A DNA stretch of 64,000 nt from Strigamia acuminata (lineage: Eukaryota; Arthropoda; Chilopoda; Geophilomorpha; Linotaeniidae). This document shows, one piece after another, positions 37,522 through 48,177 of this stretch. A model generated the notes under the pieces. That model did not search any database. It was not told where the DNA came from and was given only the letters and a program-made list of their open reading frames with translations. A program made the position numbers and the translations under genes. The stretch lies in assembly GCA_949358305.1 (NCBI GenBank), contig OX442317.1, positions 7,320,186 through 7,384,185 of the forward strand, read 5' to 3'. Position 1 is the stretch's first letter; every line of letters starts with the position of its first letter.

Positions 37522-37960
37522 CATTTTAGCGACGCTCATTTTAGCGATTTTTACAGAAAAAGTCCCATTTTAGTGATCACGTTTTAGCGGCAATAAGGTA
37601 ATTTTCCAGTAGTGATCGACACGTTTTAGTGACGCGACATTTTAGCGATCGCTGCGTTTTAGCGACGCGACACGATTTATTGCGACAAGCCGGCTCAAAA
37701 AAGTGGTCCGCATCAAAAAACCAGTAAGGTTAAGTTCGCGGGGGTCAAGGGGGGGCGCAGCCCCCCCTTGTTAGCCCTTCTTAGGAATTAAACCTAAACT
37801 ATATGGTTAGGTTAATATTAGTGTTAGTATTAGTGCCGTTTTAGCGACCATCACTTTAGCGAACATGTCATTTTAGTGATTTTTGTGTCGCTAAAATGAC
37901 ATGTTTGCTAAAATGGTGTGTCGCTAAAATGAAATCGCTAAACTGAAATCGCTAAAATGA
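37522..37960. mobile_element. Fold-back element built from TTTTAGCGA units
   Basis: The left arm carries repeated (C/A)(A/G)TTTTAG(C/T)GA units, for example at 37522 CATTTTAGCGACGCTCATTT. The right arm carries the same units inverted, TCGCTAAAATGA, ending at 37960. The centre holds a perfect GC hairpin at 37746-37770. Around fourteen or more units are present in total. There is no coding frame. Exact ends and target duplication are unresolved. This could be a fold-back transposon or an unstable inverted satellite. Confidence 0.7.
37746..37770. repeat. Perfect GC-rich hairpin (11-bp stem, 3-nt loop)
   Basis: The stem CAAGGGGGGGC pairs with GCCCCCCCTTG around the loop GCA. It is extremely GC-rich for this window and sits within the TTTTAGCGA fold-back element. 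It could form a stable cruciform or RNA hairpin. No termination or regulatory role can be claimed. Confidence 0.9.
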
Positions 37961-38055
37961 AGTACATCCAAAAACACAGGGGGCGTTGTGGAAACAGCGT
38001 CATAAATTAACAGGAGTGGGTCATGCAGTGAAGCAAAACACAACAATGTTACTGT

Positions 38056-38069
38056 AAGGGGTTTACGGA
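38056..38069. repeat. 14-bp direct repeat, right copy (GTAAGGGGTTTACG)
   Basis: This is identical to 37390-37403. It lies beyond the right end of the TTTTAGCGA element. The flanks resemble the left copy for only one or two further bases. Confidence 0.5.
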
Positions 38070-39590
38070 TTGACTTTCGTAAACCTCCATTGTTCGCCAT
38101 CTTGTTTGATCTGTAATATATCAGTCTTTCGCTGTTTTCTAACATGCACGTACGTTACTGACTCGCATTCACGTTTTTGCATCTGTTTCTTTAGTGAAGA
38201 CGATTTGCATTACAGAAAAAAAAGGTTTTCATTTTTTTATATTATTTTTTATTTTATTTATATTTCTTTTTCTGCAAATATGGGTTCCTATTTCTCATCA
38301 TTTTTTCTGCCGTTTCAATCACTTTGAAAAAAAAAGAGAGAGATATAAAAAATGCTTTTAAAAAATAAAAGAGGGAAAGGAAAACACCGGGAGGCCTTTT
38401 ACCTTTTTTTTGAGCAGAAAAAAAAGAAGCATCTCACAAATGGTTATGCAAATGTGCAAATCAATGATAAAATAAGAATAAAAAAAAAGCGGTGGAAGCG
38501 AGAGAAATGAAAAATATCCTCTCTTAAGTTGTCAGTTTGGGTGTCCATGTAACTTTGCTTCTACCCCAACAGCTGCTCCAACATCAACACAAGAGATTTT
38601 TAACTCTTTTGAATTTACCGTTATAAGCAACTTGAAGGATGTTCTGCGACAGAAAACATGACACGCCAAACTGCGTCACTCAGTAAGAGATGTGCTATTC
38701 CATTTGCCAGCAACTTATTGGGACATGCGCTCACTTTGAAGGAATGTAATTTGAAGTTGACGTTCTTAACACCTGCCAAAAACATTCCATCCATTCTTTT
38801 GAAGAGATGGTTTATTTTACCCACATGGGCAAATTTATAAAAAAATAAAAATAAAAAATAAAAAATAATTATTTTTGTTAAATTAACGTTGGTTTAATGA
38901 AAATGGGAGTAGCAGATCGATCTCAAATGCTTTGTGTTTGTGCTTAGAACCATTCGTTTCTTTAACCGCTGGCCGTCAAAAGGCTCTCCGAGCAATTAAA
39001 TATGTGTAGCAGTTATTTCAAAGGGTTTTGGATGAAATATTAGGTGTAATTTAAATCTTCTAAGGTACTAAATCAAAGTTTTTCGTCTTTTGCGTGCTGA
39101 ATGTTCTTCACTTTTTAAAAATATTTTTTTTATAAAAGATATTTTGTGTTTTGTTTGTTTAGCTTTGTTTTGCTATTCAAAAATTCAGCAAACTGAATAT
39201 TGCTGATGGGTAATGAAATTTTCAAACTGTTTGTTTAATACGCTTATCTGACATGTCGACAAAAGAAGCATGCTAAAAATTAGCTGACGACTTGTTTTCG
39301 CCATTGCTGAAATATTATACATGGCATTACACAGGGACAATTAAACGTGCTTGTTTTCGCACAGCCTGCAAATTATCGCTGGTTTCGGGTTTTATTAAAA
39401 CTGGTTATTGTTTTTCTGTTTCTAATAACATTCTATTGCTGTCACCGGTGCAGCATGCACGTTTAATGAATAAATAATGCTAAAAAGTCAATACATATTA
39501 AAGCATTTAATAAATCAATAAAAATGTACATAAGTTGTAAAACTCTCTATAAATCTCAACATGCACATAACCCAAATCCTTGCCTAATAA
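38070..39590. other. No gene recognised
   Basis: AT-rich sequence with A/T homopolymer runs near 38215-38520 and 38840-38870. No frame with a family signature. Confidence 0.45.
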
Positions 39591-39592
39591 TA

Positions 39593-40361
39593 CTGGGTGG
39601 CTCAAATAAAATCGGCCTGACAATACTAAGGGTGTCTTGCAGAAATTTATACATTGTTAAATTAAATATATTTTAATTATTAGTTGTGGGCAGTGTTGTG
39701 AAATTAACGTTTTTGGAGCAGTTTTTTTCGCTCTTTTGTTTAGTGCTTAGTTTTTGACGAGCTATCGTTCTGATAATATTTGCGTTTTTAATTAATTTTT
39801 GCCTAATTTGCCAAGTTTGATTGCACTAGTCGTTCCTGAATTTCAGATTTTGCGGTACAAGAACACAGCACTTTTCACAAAGTACCGCATCTCATGGTAG
39901 TGGTACTGTAACTGTGCCACTTTTTTTGGTGCCATACCACTTTACTTATGGTAAAAGTTCACAAAATCTTGCAAAATCTAGCAAAATCTTGCAAAATCTA
40001 GCAAAATCTAGCAAAATCTAGCAAAATCTCACAAAATCTTGCAAATTCTCGCGAAATCCACAGAAGTAATGCTGAAGAAATTCAAAAAGTATCTCAAATT
40101 CTGAAATTCAAAGAATGACTAGTGCAATCAAGTGGGGTGAATTGGGCAAAATATATTAAAAACTAAAATATCTTGAGAACGAACGCTCGGATTATCAAAA
40201 ACTGAACACCAAACGAAAGAGCGGAAAAAACTACATCAGAAACGTTAATGAAACAATACTGCCCACAACTAATGATTAATGTATATTCATTCCATTGAAC
40301 AGTTTATACATTTTTTTGAGACACCGTATAATGTCGGGCAGGTTTTCTTTGAGCCACCCGG
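39593..40361. mobile_element. 769-bp near-palindromic element, TA-flanked, with central tandem array
   Basis: TA lies at 39591-39592 and 40362-40363. The left end CTGGGTGGCTCAAATAAAAT is matched at the right end in inverted form, TTCTTTGAGCCACCCGG. Paired blocks continue inward, including TTAGTTGTGGGCAGTGTTG with CAATACTGCCCACAACTAA, and TTGATTGCACTAGTCGTTC with GAATGACTAGTGCAATCAA. Each arm is about 300 bp. The centre holds about nine copies of a 10-11-bp unit GCAAAATCTA. No transposase is encoded. The TA duplication suggests Tc1/mariner affinity. Confidence 0.85.
39957..40062. repeat. Tandem repeat of GCAAAATCTA/T (10-11 bp unit)
   Basis: The unit appears about ten times as GCAAAATCTTGCAAAATCTA and close variants. 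It lies between the two arms of the palindromic element, so it may have expanded after insertion or be part of the element core. Confidence 0.8.
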
Positions 40362-42465
40362 TAGTGCACTCATCCTGCAACAAGAAAGAATGTTTGCTTG
40401 GTCGGTGGTCATATTTTAGTTATCATTCAGGAATCGAACGGTAAATAATTTAAAATTTATCGAGTGGATGTTTTATTTTTTTTTGCTTCCAACTTCGATC
40501 GGCGAGCCAAGATAGTGGTCGCGGAGCGTAAAAAGAAGATCGGGTATCGATTTAATGGTTTTCAAGTAATTGATTGTCTCATTTTTTCAACACTTTAAAA
40601 AGAAACGTAGAGAAATCACGCGGCTTGATATGAATCGCTCGACGCTTTTCTCTAGCCTGATATCGATCCCTTGTCGGTCGCAGTTCGCTTTGGCTGCCAA
40701 TGAGAAGCTTCGTAAACATTGAGCCCAAATACCCGGTTCATCTGCGCCTGCTCAGAATAAACACTTTGGTCGCTAATGGCATGGAACGTGTAAATTTAAT
40801 CTCCCTTTGCCTTTCCATCCTTTTCCTTTCTTCTGCCGTATTATCGACTCGCTGGTCGCACGTCTTCCTTTATGACTCTGTCATGTTAACATAAATCAGA
40901 ACCCTCGGTCAACTTGTTGAAAGTGTCAAGTATGTATAGCGCACTAAAGCCCAGTTGTGCGCTGAAATTTCTATTGTGTCGTCTCAGATTCGGGTCTACT
41001 TGCGGCTGTTGGGCGCCCGGATCTCAAATCAAATATAAAGTGGCCAAAAGGCAGGATGAGAGTTCAGAGCATCAAGTCGGTTGAGATTTTACTCAGATTT
41101 TCCCGTTGAAATGGCAGCACTCGGTTGCGAGTGCCAAAGATATACAGTGAATTGCAGTGAAGTTTGAAATGGGGCTAAATGACATAACAGGGCGCGGGTA
41201 ATTTTTCGGGGGAATACATTATCGTCAAAGCTACTTTACAGGAAAAGTAAATGACATCTTGACGTTTTATTGCCTTTATCTCGCGAATGGTTGGTGGGGC
41301 TCACGACTTCGACTGATGAGTCCAAACGAAAGCTCTTAGAAATAGTGCTTCTTGCCTGCCTCTTGTCGTTTTGTGCGCCTGCGATTTGTCGTTGACCCAT
41401 TTAATCGCTCGGAATCAACACAATCTGAGAGACAGAAATCTTGCAGGGCTTTAAATGTTTTTCTCTAATGGCTTTCACTCTGTTTCGTCATCACGTGAGG
41501 CAAATGAGGGGGCGGTGAAGAACCTTGTTGAGATTGTACCGAGTCTTTAAAAAATTGTTCGATTAAACGCGGGTTTGTTTAATCAAATTTATTACCACTT
41601 TATCCGTGCTTTTTTAAAAATTCTGGTTTAAAACTATTTTCCGCGTTGTGATTGGTCATTTAGCACTGACGTTATGAGGCGAAGAAGCGTTAGGAGCGTT
41701 GGAATTGACCATCAGTCAATTCCAATGAGCCTGACTTGTACGCTTACGCGTGCCTAGGTCGCCAAGAGTCCACTTTTGCATCAAATTCCAAAATGCGTGA
41801 ATGTGATGTGAACGCATGAGCTGCATTACACGAGTATGTAAACATGGTATTTGCAGTTTGGTTTCGGGAGAACACAAACGGCAAACTCTGAATCGCAGTT
41901 TTTGTGTATTAATGGATGCAAGAATGCGAGAAATTCTTTACCGTTGCAGTGGTGCTGGTATAGCATTAGTAGGCAGCTCACGTGTCACTTATACGGTACG
42001 AATAACGTCGAGTTTTTATGGGGGATAGCAATTTATTTTTTATTTCACTCGTTTGTTAAGAGTAAAAATTGTCTGATGTGTTACTTGATGTCGTGCAGGG
42101 CTATCAACATCAAAGATTCCGACCGTACATTGTTCGTTTGCTGATGGATTGGATATGGAGGAAACACTAAACCAGGCAGCTGACATGAAAATCGATATTT
42201 AAAATTGAAGAGATTTAAAAAAAATGGGTCGGACGTCATATTTGAAGTTTACTATATAAACAAAAAGTTGGGCTTTTTATTTCTTATATTGGAGTTGGGG
42301 GAGGCAGTTTTGATGTTTTGACTGCACTTACAAGTTAGCCAATGTTACATGATCCCTGATGATTGATTGACAACAGGATGAGTGAATTGTGTCCAGAAGT
42401 TGAAATAAATTATTAATAATTGATGGAAAGCGAGAACTACGAGTTAATTTCAGCATTGGGAAACC

Positions 42466-42520
42466 AATAAAATGCAAAAATATATTACAAAATGCAATGC
42501 AATATAATTTCGTATTTTAT
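42466..42520. mobile_element. MITE family A, fragment
   Basis: The fragment ATATATTACAAAATGCAATG with CAATATAATTTCGTATTTTA matches the right half of family A copies. The terminal GAACCNTANGGG part is lost. Confidence 0.4.
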
Positions 42521-42638
42521 CGATTAAGTGCCGCGGCTCTTATTCAAAACTGTAATTTTTGTCAGCAATTACAATTTCGGTTTTTCGTTTGTTACATTTG
42601 TTTAATGTTACAAACGAAGTCTGAACGTTACGAACGAA

Positions 42639-42718
42639 GCGTGAGGTTAAATACGGAAACAATACCGTACTTTTGCAAAAATACGGCATCCTTGGTGTCT
42701 CAGCCGCGGCTACTATTC
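42639..42718. repeat. 80-bp dispersed repeat, partner of 33200-33279 (opposite orientation)
   Basis: The sequence GTGAGGTTAAATACGGAAAC, AATACCGTACTTTTGCAAAA, then CAGCCGCGGCTACTATTC is the reverse complement of 33200-33279 with few mismatches. Confidence 0.6.
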
Positions 42719-45469
42719 GAGGGTGACTCTTAATCGGTAAATACGGTATTTTTGAACTCTACGGGATCGCAATTAATCAAAAATGGATCGCTCCGCAGCA
42801 GTTTTTGAAATATTGGCTGCTGTTTGCATCTAAAAATTGATTTATCTACGAGACATGGACCCCGCACTATGATATCAGAAATGCATATCATTTGATCGCC
42901 ACACAAACTCGTGTTTGACGATAAAACCTGTCACGTGGAACCTGGTCCACACTTGTTTTCACACGATGGAATAAGATAAGGTAGCACAGCTGCAAAGCTG
43001 ATGAAAAATGCTTACGGTTAGGCAAAAAGTGAGCTTGTCTTTATAGAAAAATGAGATTTATGGGCTCTTGATTTGATTGCTTGTTAGCTACTAACTATTG
43101 CAGTCAGGTGTGAGCTCAGCTGCATTGCATTGCGTTCACGTCTGCTCGCACGGCTTCACCTTCGTTGCAGTCAGGTGTGGGGCGAATCATGTTTTACATT
43201 TCAAACGAAATGCTACAACTGAATTTTGCTTGCTTGTACATTTTTGTGGGCTTTTTGTGCGGTGAAATGAACGAATTTGACTTTGGCCCATTTTGTTGTT
43301 GCTTGTAAATCTTTTTAAAGCCAAGTTTTGGGTCAGAGGGAATGTGGAAGCGGTCTCGTTGTAACGGGATTCCATTGCAATGAATTTAGGGAATTTTGGG
43401 TTTCGCGAGCTGTAATACCATCCTGCATTGTGCGGGTTTATCCGAGGGCCTTGGGACAGTGTCGAAGACAATCTGTGTCTGCTTTTGGAATCTGTAGCAG
43501 CGGGATTCTAAGGTTCTCATCATTGGTATCGCGTCTTACGTAACATTTTACCTTCGGGTTAGGGAGTTGGTTTGGATTTTTATGGAAATAGAAAGAAATA
43601 ATATTTCGAAAAAAAATTGGTTTGACATATTGGATTTTCTGTTTACTTTTTTTCTTTTTCTTTACGAATTTCGATATTTAGCTTTGAGGCCCATTAAATT
43701 TGTTTTATCGATCGCTGAGCTCAGACTGAATTAATTTTTAATGAATTTTACTTTGGTTGGCTTTAACGGGCGGTAAGGTATGCACTTGGATGTACTTGTA
43801 TGAGGGATTGAAACGACGTATGATTCAATCGTTAGATAAACATTTTTTTTGAGAATTTGGAATTACATTTGCCGCAGAAATGCATCCGGAAGAGCAGAGC
43901 ATACAGTTTTTTAGCAATAAAATTCCAGCTGGTTTAGTCTTTTCGTCCTTGTTAGAAAAAATAATTAGAATTGAAAGTACGCTTTAATTTATTCATAATT
44001 TCCAAACCCGGCCATTCTATTTGGTTGTTTACGACAGCCGAAAAGTGGCTGATTAAATAAACTGCACTTACCAAACGATTTTGCAGTTTTTTACATAAAT
44101 TTTTTAGATTTTTCTTTTGCTTTAGAAGAGTAGGATTTGTATTTTGTAAGTTGAACGGCAATTAATTGCTTCAGTTACCGGTAATGCGATTATTGTGCCT
44201 TAAAAGAACTCCAATTAAAGTTGTAAATAGTTTTCAACAGTTTTTTGTAGTATTTTTAAACCGGTTTGTGGTACAAAATGAAAATTCACATTTTTTTAAA
44301 AAATAAATAATTAAATATGCGATGAATTTAAAGTATAACTAATATAACAATTTATATGGATTTAACCATGAAATGGAATAAATATCGAGGTCAGTTGTGT
44401 GTACAAACAATTAAAAGATCACGACATTGTATCATGAATTTTATCTAGTTTGGGGCTGTTGAAATTAGCCGGGTGAAGTTTGTCTAAGTTAAACAGCGGA
44501 ATAAGTTGGTCGACATTAAAGGGGAATTGATTCAAGTAACATACGCTAATAAAAAAAAGTTTGAGCTGTTTAATGAATAATGCAAGTAAGACAATTGAAT
44601 TAAATGCGACTACACATCGATTAAGACGGCAACTGGTGCAAGGCAAGTCGTTGCAAATTGTACGAATGCGACTTCTGTATTTTAGTACCGAATTTAGTCA
44701 ATGGTGCAAGAGAAGGGTAAAAGATCCGGCGGTAAAAGTACAATTTATCCTTCCGTTTATTTTTCACGTTGGAATTGCGCTGTTGGTGGCTAAAGAAATC
44801 GTTCTTTATAGACTTGACTTGACTGATGTTGATTAAGTATCATCATTTACTGCTGAAACAAAACATTACCACTGATAAATGTTTACTGTTGTTTATTGCT
44901 TTTCCCGTCCGACCAAACCCGAATAATGAGTTCTATACCTATTTCTTCTTATTTTGTAAACATTGAAATAAAGAAATGCAATTACAGGAGTATGTTAATG
45001 ATGAATGCAAGAAATGTGTTTCTGTGTTGTTATTGACTTCATTTGTCTCATAGATGAACCTCGGAGTTGGGATTATACAACTCTTTGCCAAAAAAATGGA
45101 ATAATCAATTTTTAACAATGTCTTTTCATTTTATAATTGTAATTTGAAGACGCCCATACAAAATTATGAATCGTGCTTTTAGTATATAAAACTACAATTA
45201 TTAAGCTACCATTTGGTCCAAACAGAACCATAAAATCACTTCTGGTTGCTATTTTATTCAAGTTTAAACACGGATAAAAAAATGGAATATTTTTTTTCCT
45301 ACGAAATAATCGTAACGTAATGAATACTGTACACTCTTAGCGTTCTGAATACGGTGCAAACATTGTGCCAATTGCAATAGAGCCGCCCTCGATTGAGAGC
45401 TGCGGCTCAGAGTGCTCGTTTTAAATAAAAGCCGCGGCTCTCATTTGGCAAAATACGGTAATATTCTCA

Positions 45470-45555
45470 ATTCCGCAAAATGCAATACATTTTGGAAGGC
45501 ATAGTAAGTGAAAAGCTGTATATTGTGAAATATAATTTTGAATCATATGGGCTGA
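45470..45555. mobile_element. MITE family A, diverged copy
   Basis: The segment includes GCAAAATGCAATACATTTTG and ends in TAATTTTGAATCATATGGGC, resembling the family terminus with several substitutions. Confidence 0.4.
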
Positions 45556-47316
45556 AACGTCATTTATGAGTAATAACCAATCGTTTGCAATAGTGAAGAA
45601 TTAAGTAAGTTATTTTAATGTTCATAAAACTTATGTATGTGGACAATCAATGAATTTGGGTTTGAAACTTTCTATATAAACACGCCGAGTCTGTCTGTAT
45701 CCATCATGAGCTGCTGGGTATTTGAGAATTTTACCACCGATAAGAACCATAGCTTTGCCTATTGTGAAGGGACTGGAATCTTTTTTTCTTTAGGCGGGAG
45801 TGCTCCTGGAGAATTTAAAGCTAACACAGTAGTTTAATATAGAATTTCATGACATTTGATATTAATATATCAGCGGACCAGCTATATCAGTCATCGGAGA
45901 ATACATTCTTGGATATCTCTTTTTCGGAGGAACGATTCCGAGCGTCATGCGAGAGAATTTAAAGATGCAAAATAGGAATAGTAGCATTCATTAAAGTTCC
46001 AACTTCGATTGTCGTAGAAATTGGGTTATTTATTAGACAATTTAAAACAGTCATTCACATATTGTCACTATTGTAGTTGCCAACAGATCGTCGTAATGTT
46101 TCATTTGTTTACCTAAAGCACTTCATGATGCCAATAAAAGTCAGTGATTGCTTCTAAAAGAGTGTTCTTCTGATGTTGATTACGTGAACAAGTATGAAAT
46201 TATATTAAATGTTAATTTATGTTGACGGATTGCTTTAAAGAAAATAGTTTATTAAATCTTAGTCATTTCGACGATTGGCTGCTTTTTAACTTAATGAAAC
46301 GTATTTATTGACTAAATTCTCTCTCATTTGTCGAATAAATAAATCAAATTTTGTGACTAACATTTTGTAAAGCTGCTTCATATATCAATTGAAATTTACT
46401 GGTTAAATGCTAAGCATTCAAAATTAATTTACGCATTCGGTTGTGCAGTATATACATGCAGTGTGTATAATGAATGGACTGCAATTTGGCTATGTTGTCT
46501 TATTTTTCCGAAAATATTTCGGAATTTTACTAATGCCAACAATTTATTTATTTCATCTCGTTTTGTCATAAATCAAGAAATTTTTTTTTCTTTTTTTTTC
46601 TTTTTTGTTTGTAATTGTACACTTTAGTTGCTCAACTAAAAGAAATGTGAATTCAAATACCGCTTTTTCAAGCGCGGTAGTTGTCCGTTTTTATCATGGG
46701 GGAAATTACATTTTAAAGTTAATGGAAAATTGAAAGAAAAAAAAATGTGACAGATATTTGCAATGAAACTTTTTAAATAGAAGTCACAATGTCACCGCTT
46801 TGTGTGTTCTTGTGTGAAAAAGGGGAGAAAAAAGAAATACATAAATAGAATAAACATTGAAACCTGGGTTAAAGTGGAACCATTTTTGATGCAATAAATT
46901 GTTATGATGTGTTTGAAATGTCACGCAGTTTAACAGCAAGAATTTAGTAGATATTTATGCAAAAATTGCCTTTTTGCTTGCAGAGAGCCTTGTGAGTGGA
47001 TGCATAAATTGTTCACTTTGTGATGTGAGACATTGCTCTCGAAGTAATACCATTGGAAAATGGAGTAATTTATCCTGAGATTCATTTCACATAAAAGTTT
47101 TGATGGATCGCCCACGCCTTTGGCTACCCTCAAAAAACGGATATTTATTTCTTTTCAAGGGTTTGACGTGAGAAAAAAAGGAATTATTCTTTTTTTGGCT
47201 GCTTAATAGACTGAAAAATGGAGGTTAAAATGATGTTAAGACGTATTTCGAGTCAGTAATAATTTCAACATTTAAAGTGTTTTTTGAAGTTTATAATAAA
47301 AAAAGAAACATTTATA

Positions 47317-47712
47317 CTCTGGCTCACTATAAGTTGGGCCTATTTTCCATTGGCTGAGCCTCATTACTCCTAACTGTGGACTGTGTGCTACCACTAGGAA
47401 AAGTAGTTCAGTTTTATTTGTAATTATTTTGATAATTTTAATAATTGAAATGATGTAATGTTATTTGTATTTTATAAGAAAATGTTTTTTCAATTCATAA
47501 AATACAGATTTATACTGTTTTTATTTCAATATTCATGTTTATTCAGTTTATTGCTTGCTTTGTCAGGAAAGCAAACAATTTTCTAATTTTTTTTATTGGT
47601 TGTTTTGTCTGGAAAGCAATCAAAATGGTGTTTTGGTCTATTCTTTGGTATCACTACACAAGTGAAAAGGCCCAGCCAATGGAAAATAAGCCCAACTTAT
47701 AGTGCGCCAGAG
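47317..47712. mobile_element. MITE family B, copy 1
   Basis: The 396-bp element is flanked by TA at 47315-47316 and 47713-47714. The terminal repeats begin CTCTGGCTCACTATAAGTTG and extend about 45 bp to GAGCC. They are inverted at the right end as CAACTTATAGTGCGCCAGAG. The core has TTTATTGCTTGCTTTGTC and GGTATCACTACACAAG, which are shared with copies 2 and 3. It is non-coding. Confidence 0.88.
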
Positions 47713-47714
47713 TA

Positions 47715-47947
47715 TATTTTGACGCTTACTTTCTTTATAATATCGTATAGTTGATGGTGTTTCAGTTGGTGTAGTGGAAGGAGTTTGAATAGGTTTAGTT
47801 GACGGTGTTTCAGTAGGTGTAGTTGACGATGTTTCAGTAGGTGTAGTTGACGGTGTTTCAGTAGGTGTAGTTGACGGTGTTTCAGTAAGTGTAGTTGACG
47901 GTGTTTCAGTAGGTGTAGTTGACGGTGTTTCAGTAGGTGTACTTGTA
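47715..47947 (-). repeat. 24-bp minisatellite, readable as a Pro/Thr/Ser repeat on the minus strand
   Basis: The unit is close to GTAGTTGACGGTGTTTCAGT plus AGGT, in about eight consecutive copies. One further degenerate copy lies beyond the MITE at about 48178-48215. On the minus strand one frame stays open through all copies as TPTETPST repeats, ending STIRYYKE before a splice-donor-like GAAA|GTAAGC near 47729. Multiples of 24 bp preserve the frame. This looks like a mucin-type exon or exon relic, but no acceptor, gene context or homologous domain was found. A non-coding minisatellite is equally possible. Confidence 0.6.
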
Positions 47948-47949
47948 TA

Positions 47950-48175
47950 CTCTGGCCATGTGTAAGTTGCACCTAAATCCGAGCCTCACAACTTACTCTG
48001 TGCTGCCGCCAGGGAAAATAGTTCAGAGTTTATTGCTTGCTTCTTCCAGAAATCTTAGAACGTTCGCTTACTATTTCAGTAGATTGGTTGCAATCCTGGT
48101 GTTTGGATCTATTTTCTGATATCACTACACCAGAGAAAAGGCTCGGATTTAGGCTCAACTTACACATGGCCAGAG
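47950..48175. mobile_element. MITE family B, copy 2, inserted in the 24-bp minisatellite
   Basis: The 226-bp element is flanked by TA at 47948-47949 and 48176-48177. The terminal repeats CTCTGGCCATGTGTAAGTTG run to GAGCC and are inverted at the right end as TTACACATGGCCAGAG. The core shares TTTATTGCTTGCTT, CTGGTGTTTGGATCTATTTT and ATCACTACACCAG with copies 1 and 3. Minisatellite sequence lies on both sides, which shows the order of events. Confidence 0.88.
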
Positions 48176-48177
48176 TA

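Larger units (their letters stand above)
40364..47312. other. No gene recognised
   Basis: The stretch includes a less AT-rich block at about 40470-41530 with no recognised product, the 42639-42718 half of an 80-bp repeat, family A MITE fragments at about 42466-42520 and 45470-45555, and AT-rich remainder. Open frames (for example 41816-42144 and 44561-44836) show no conserved domain. Confidence 0.45.
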
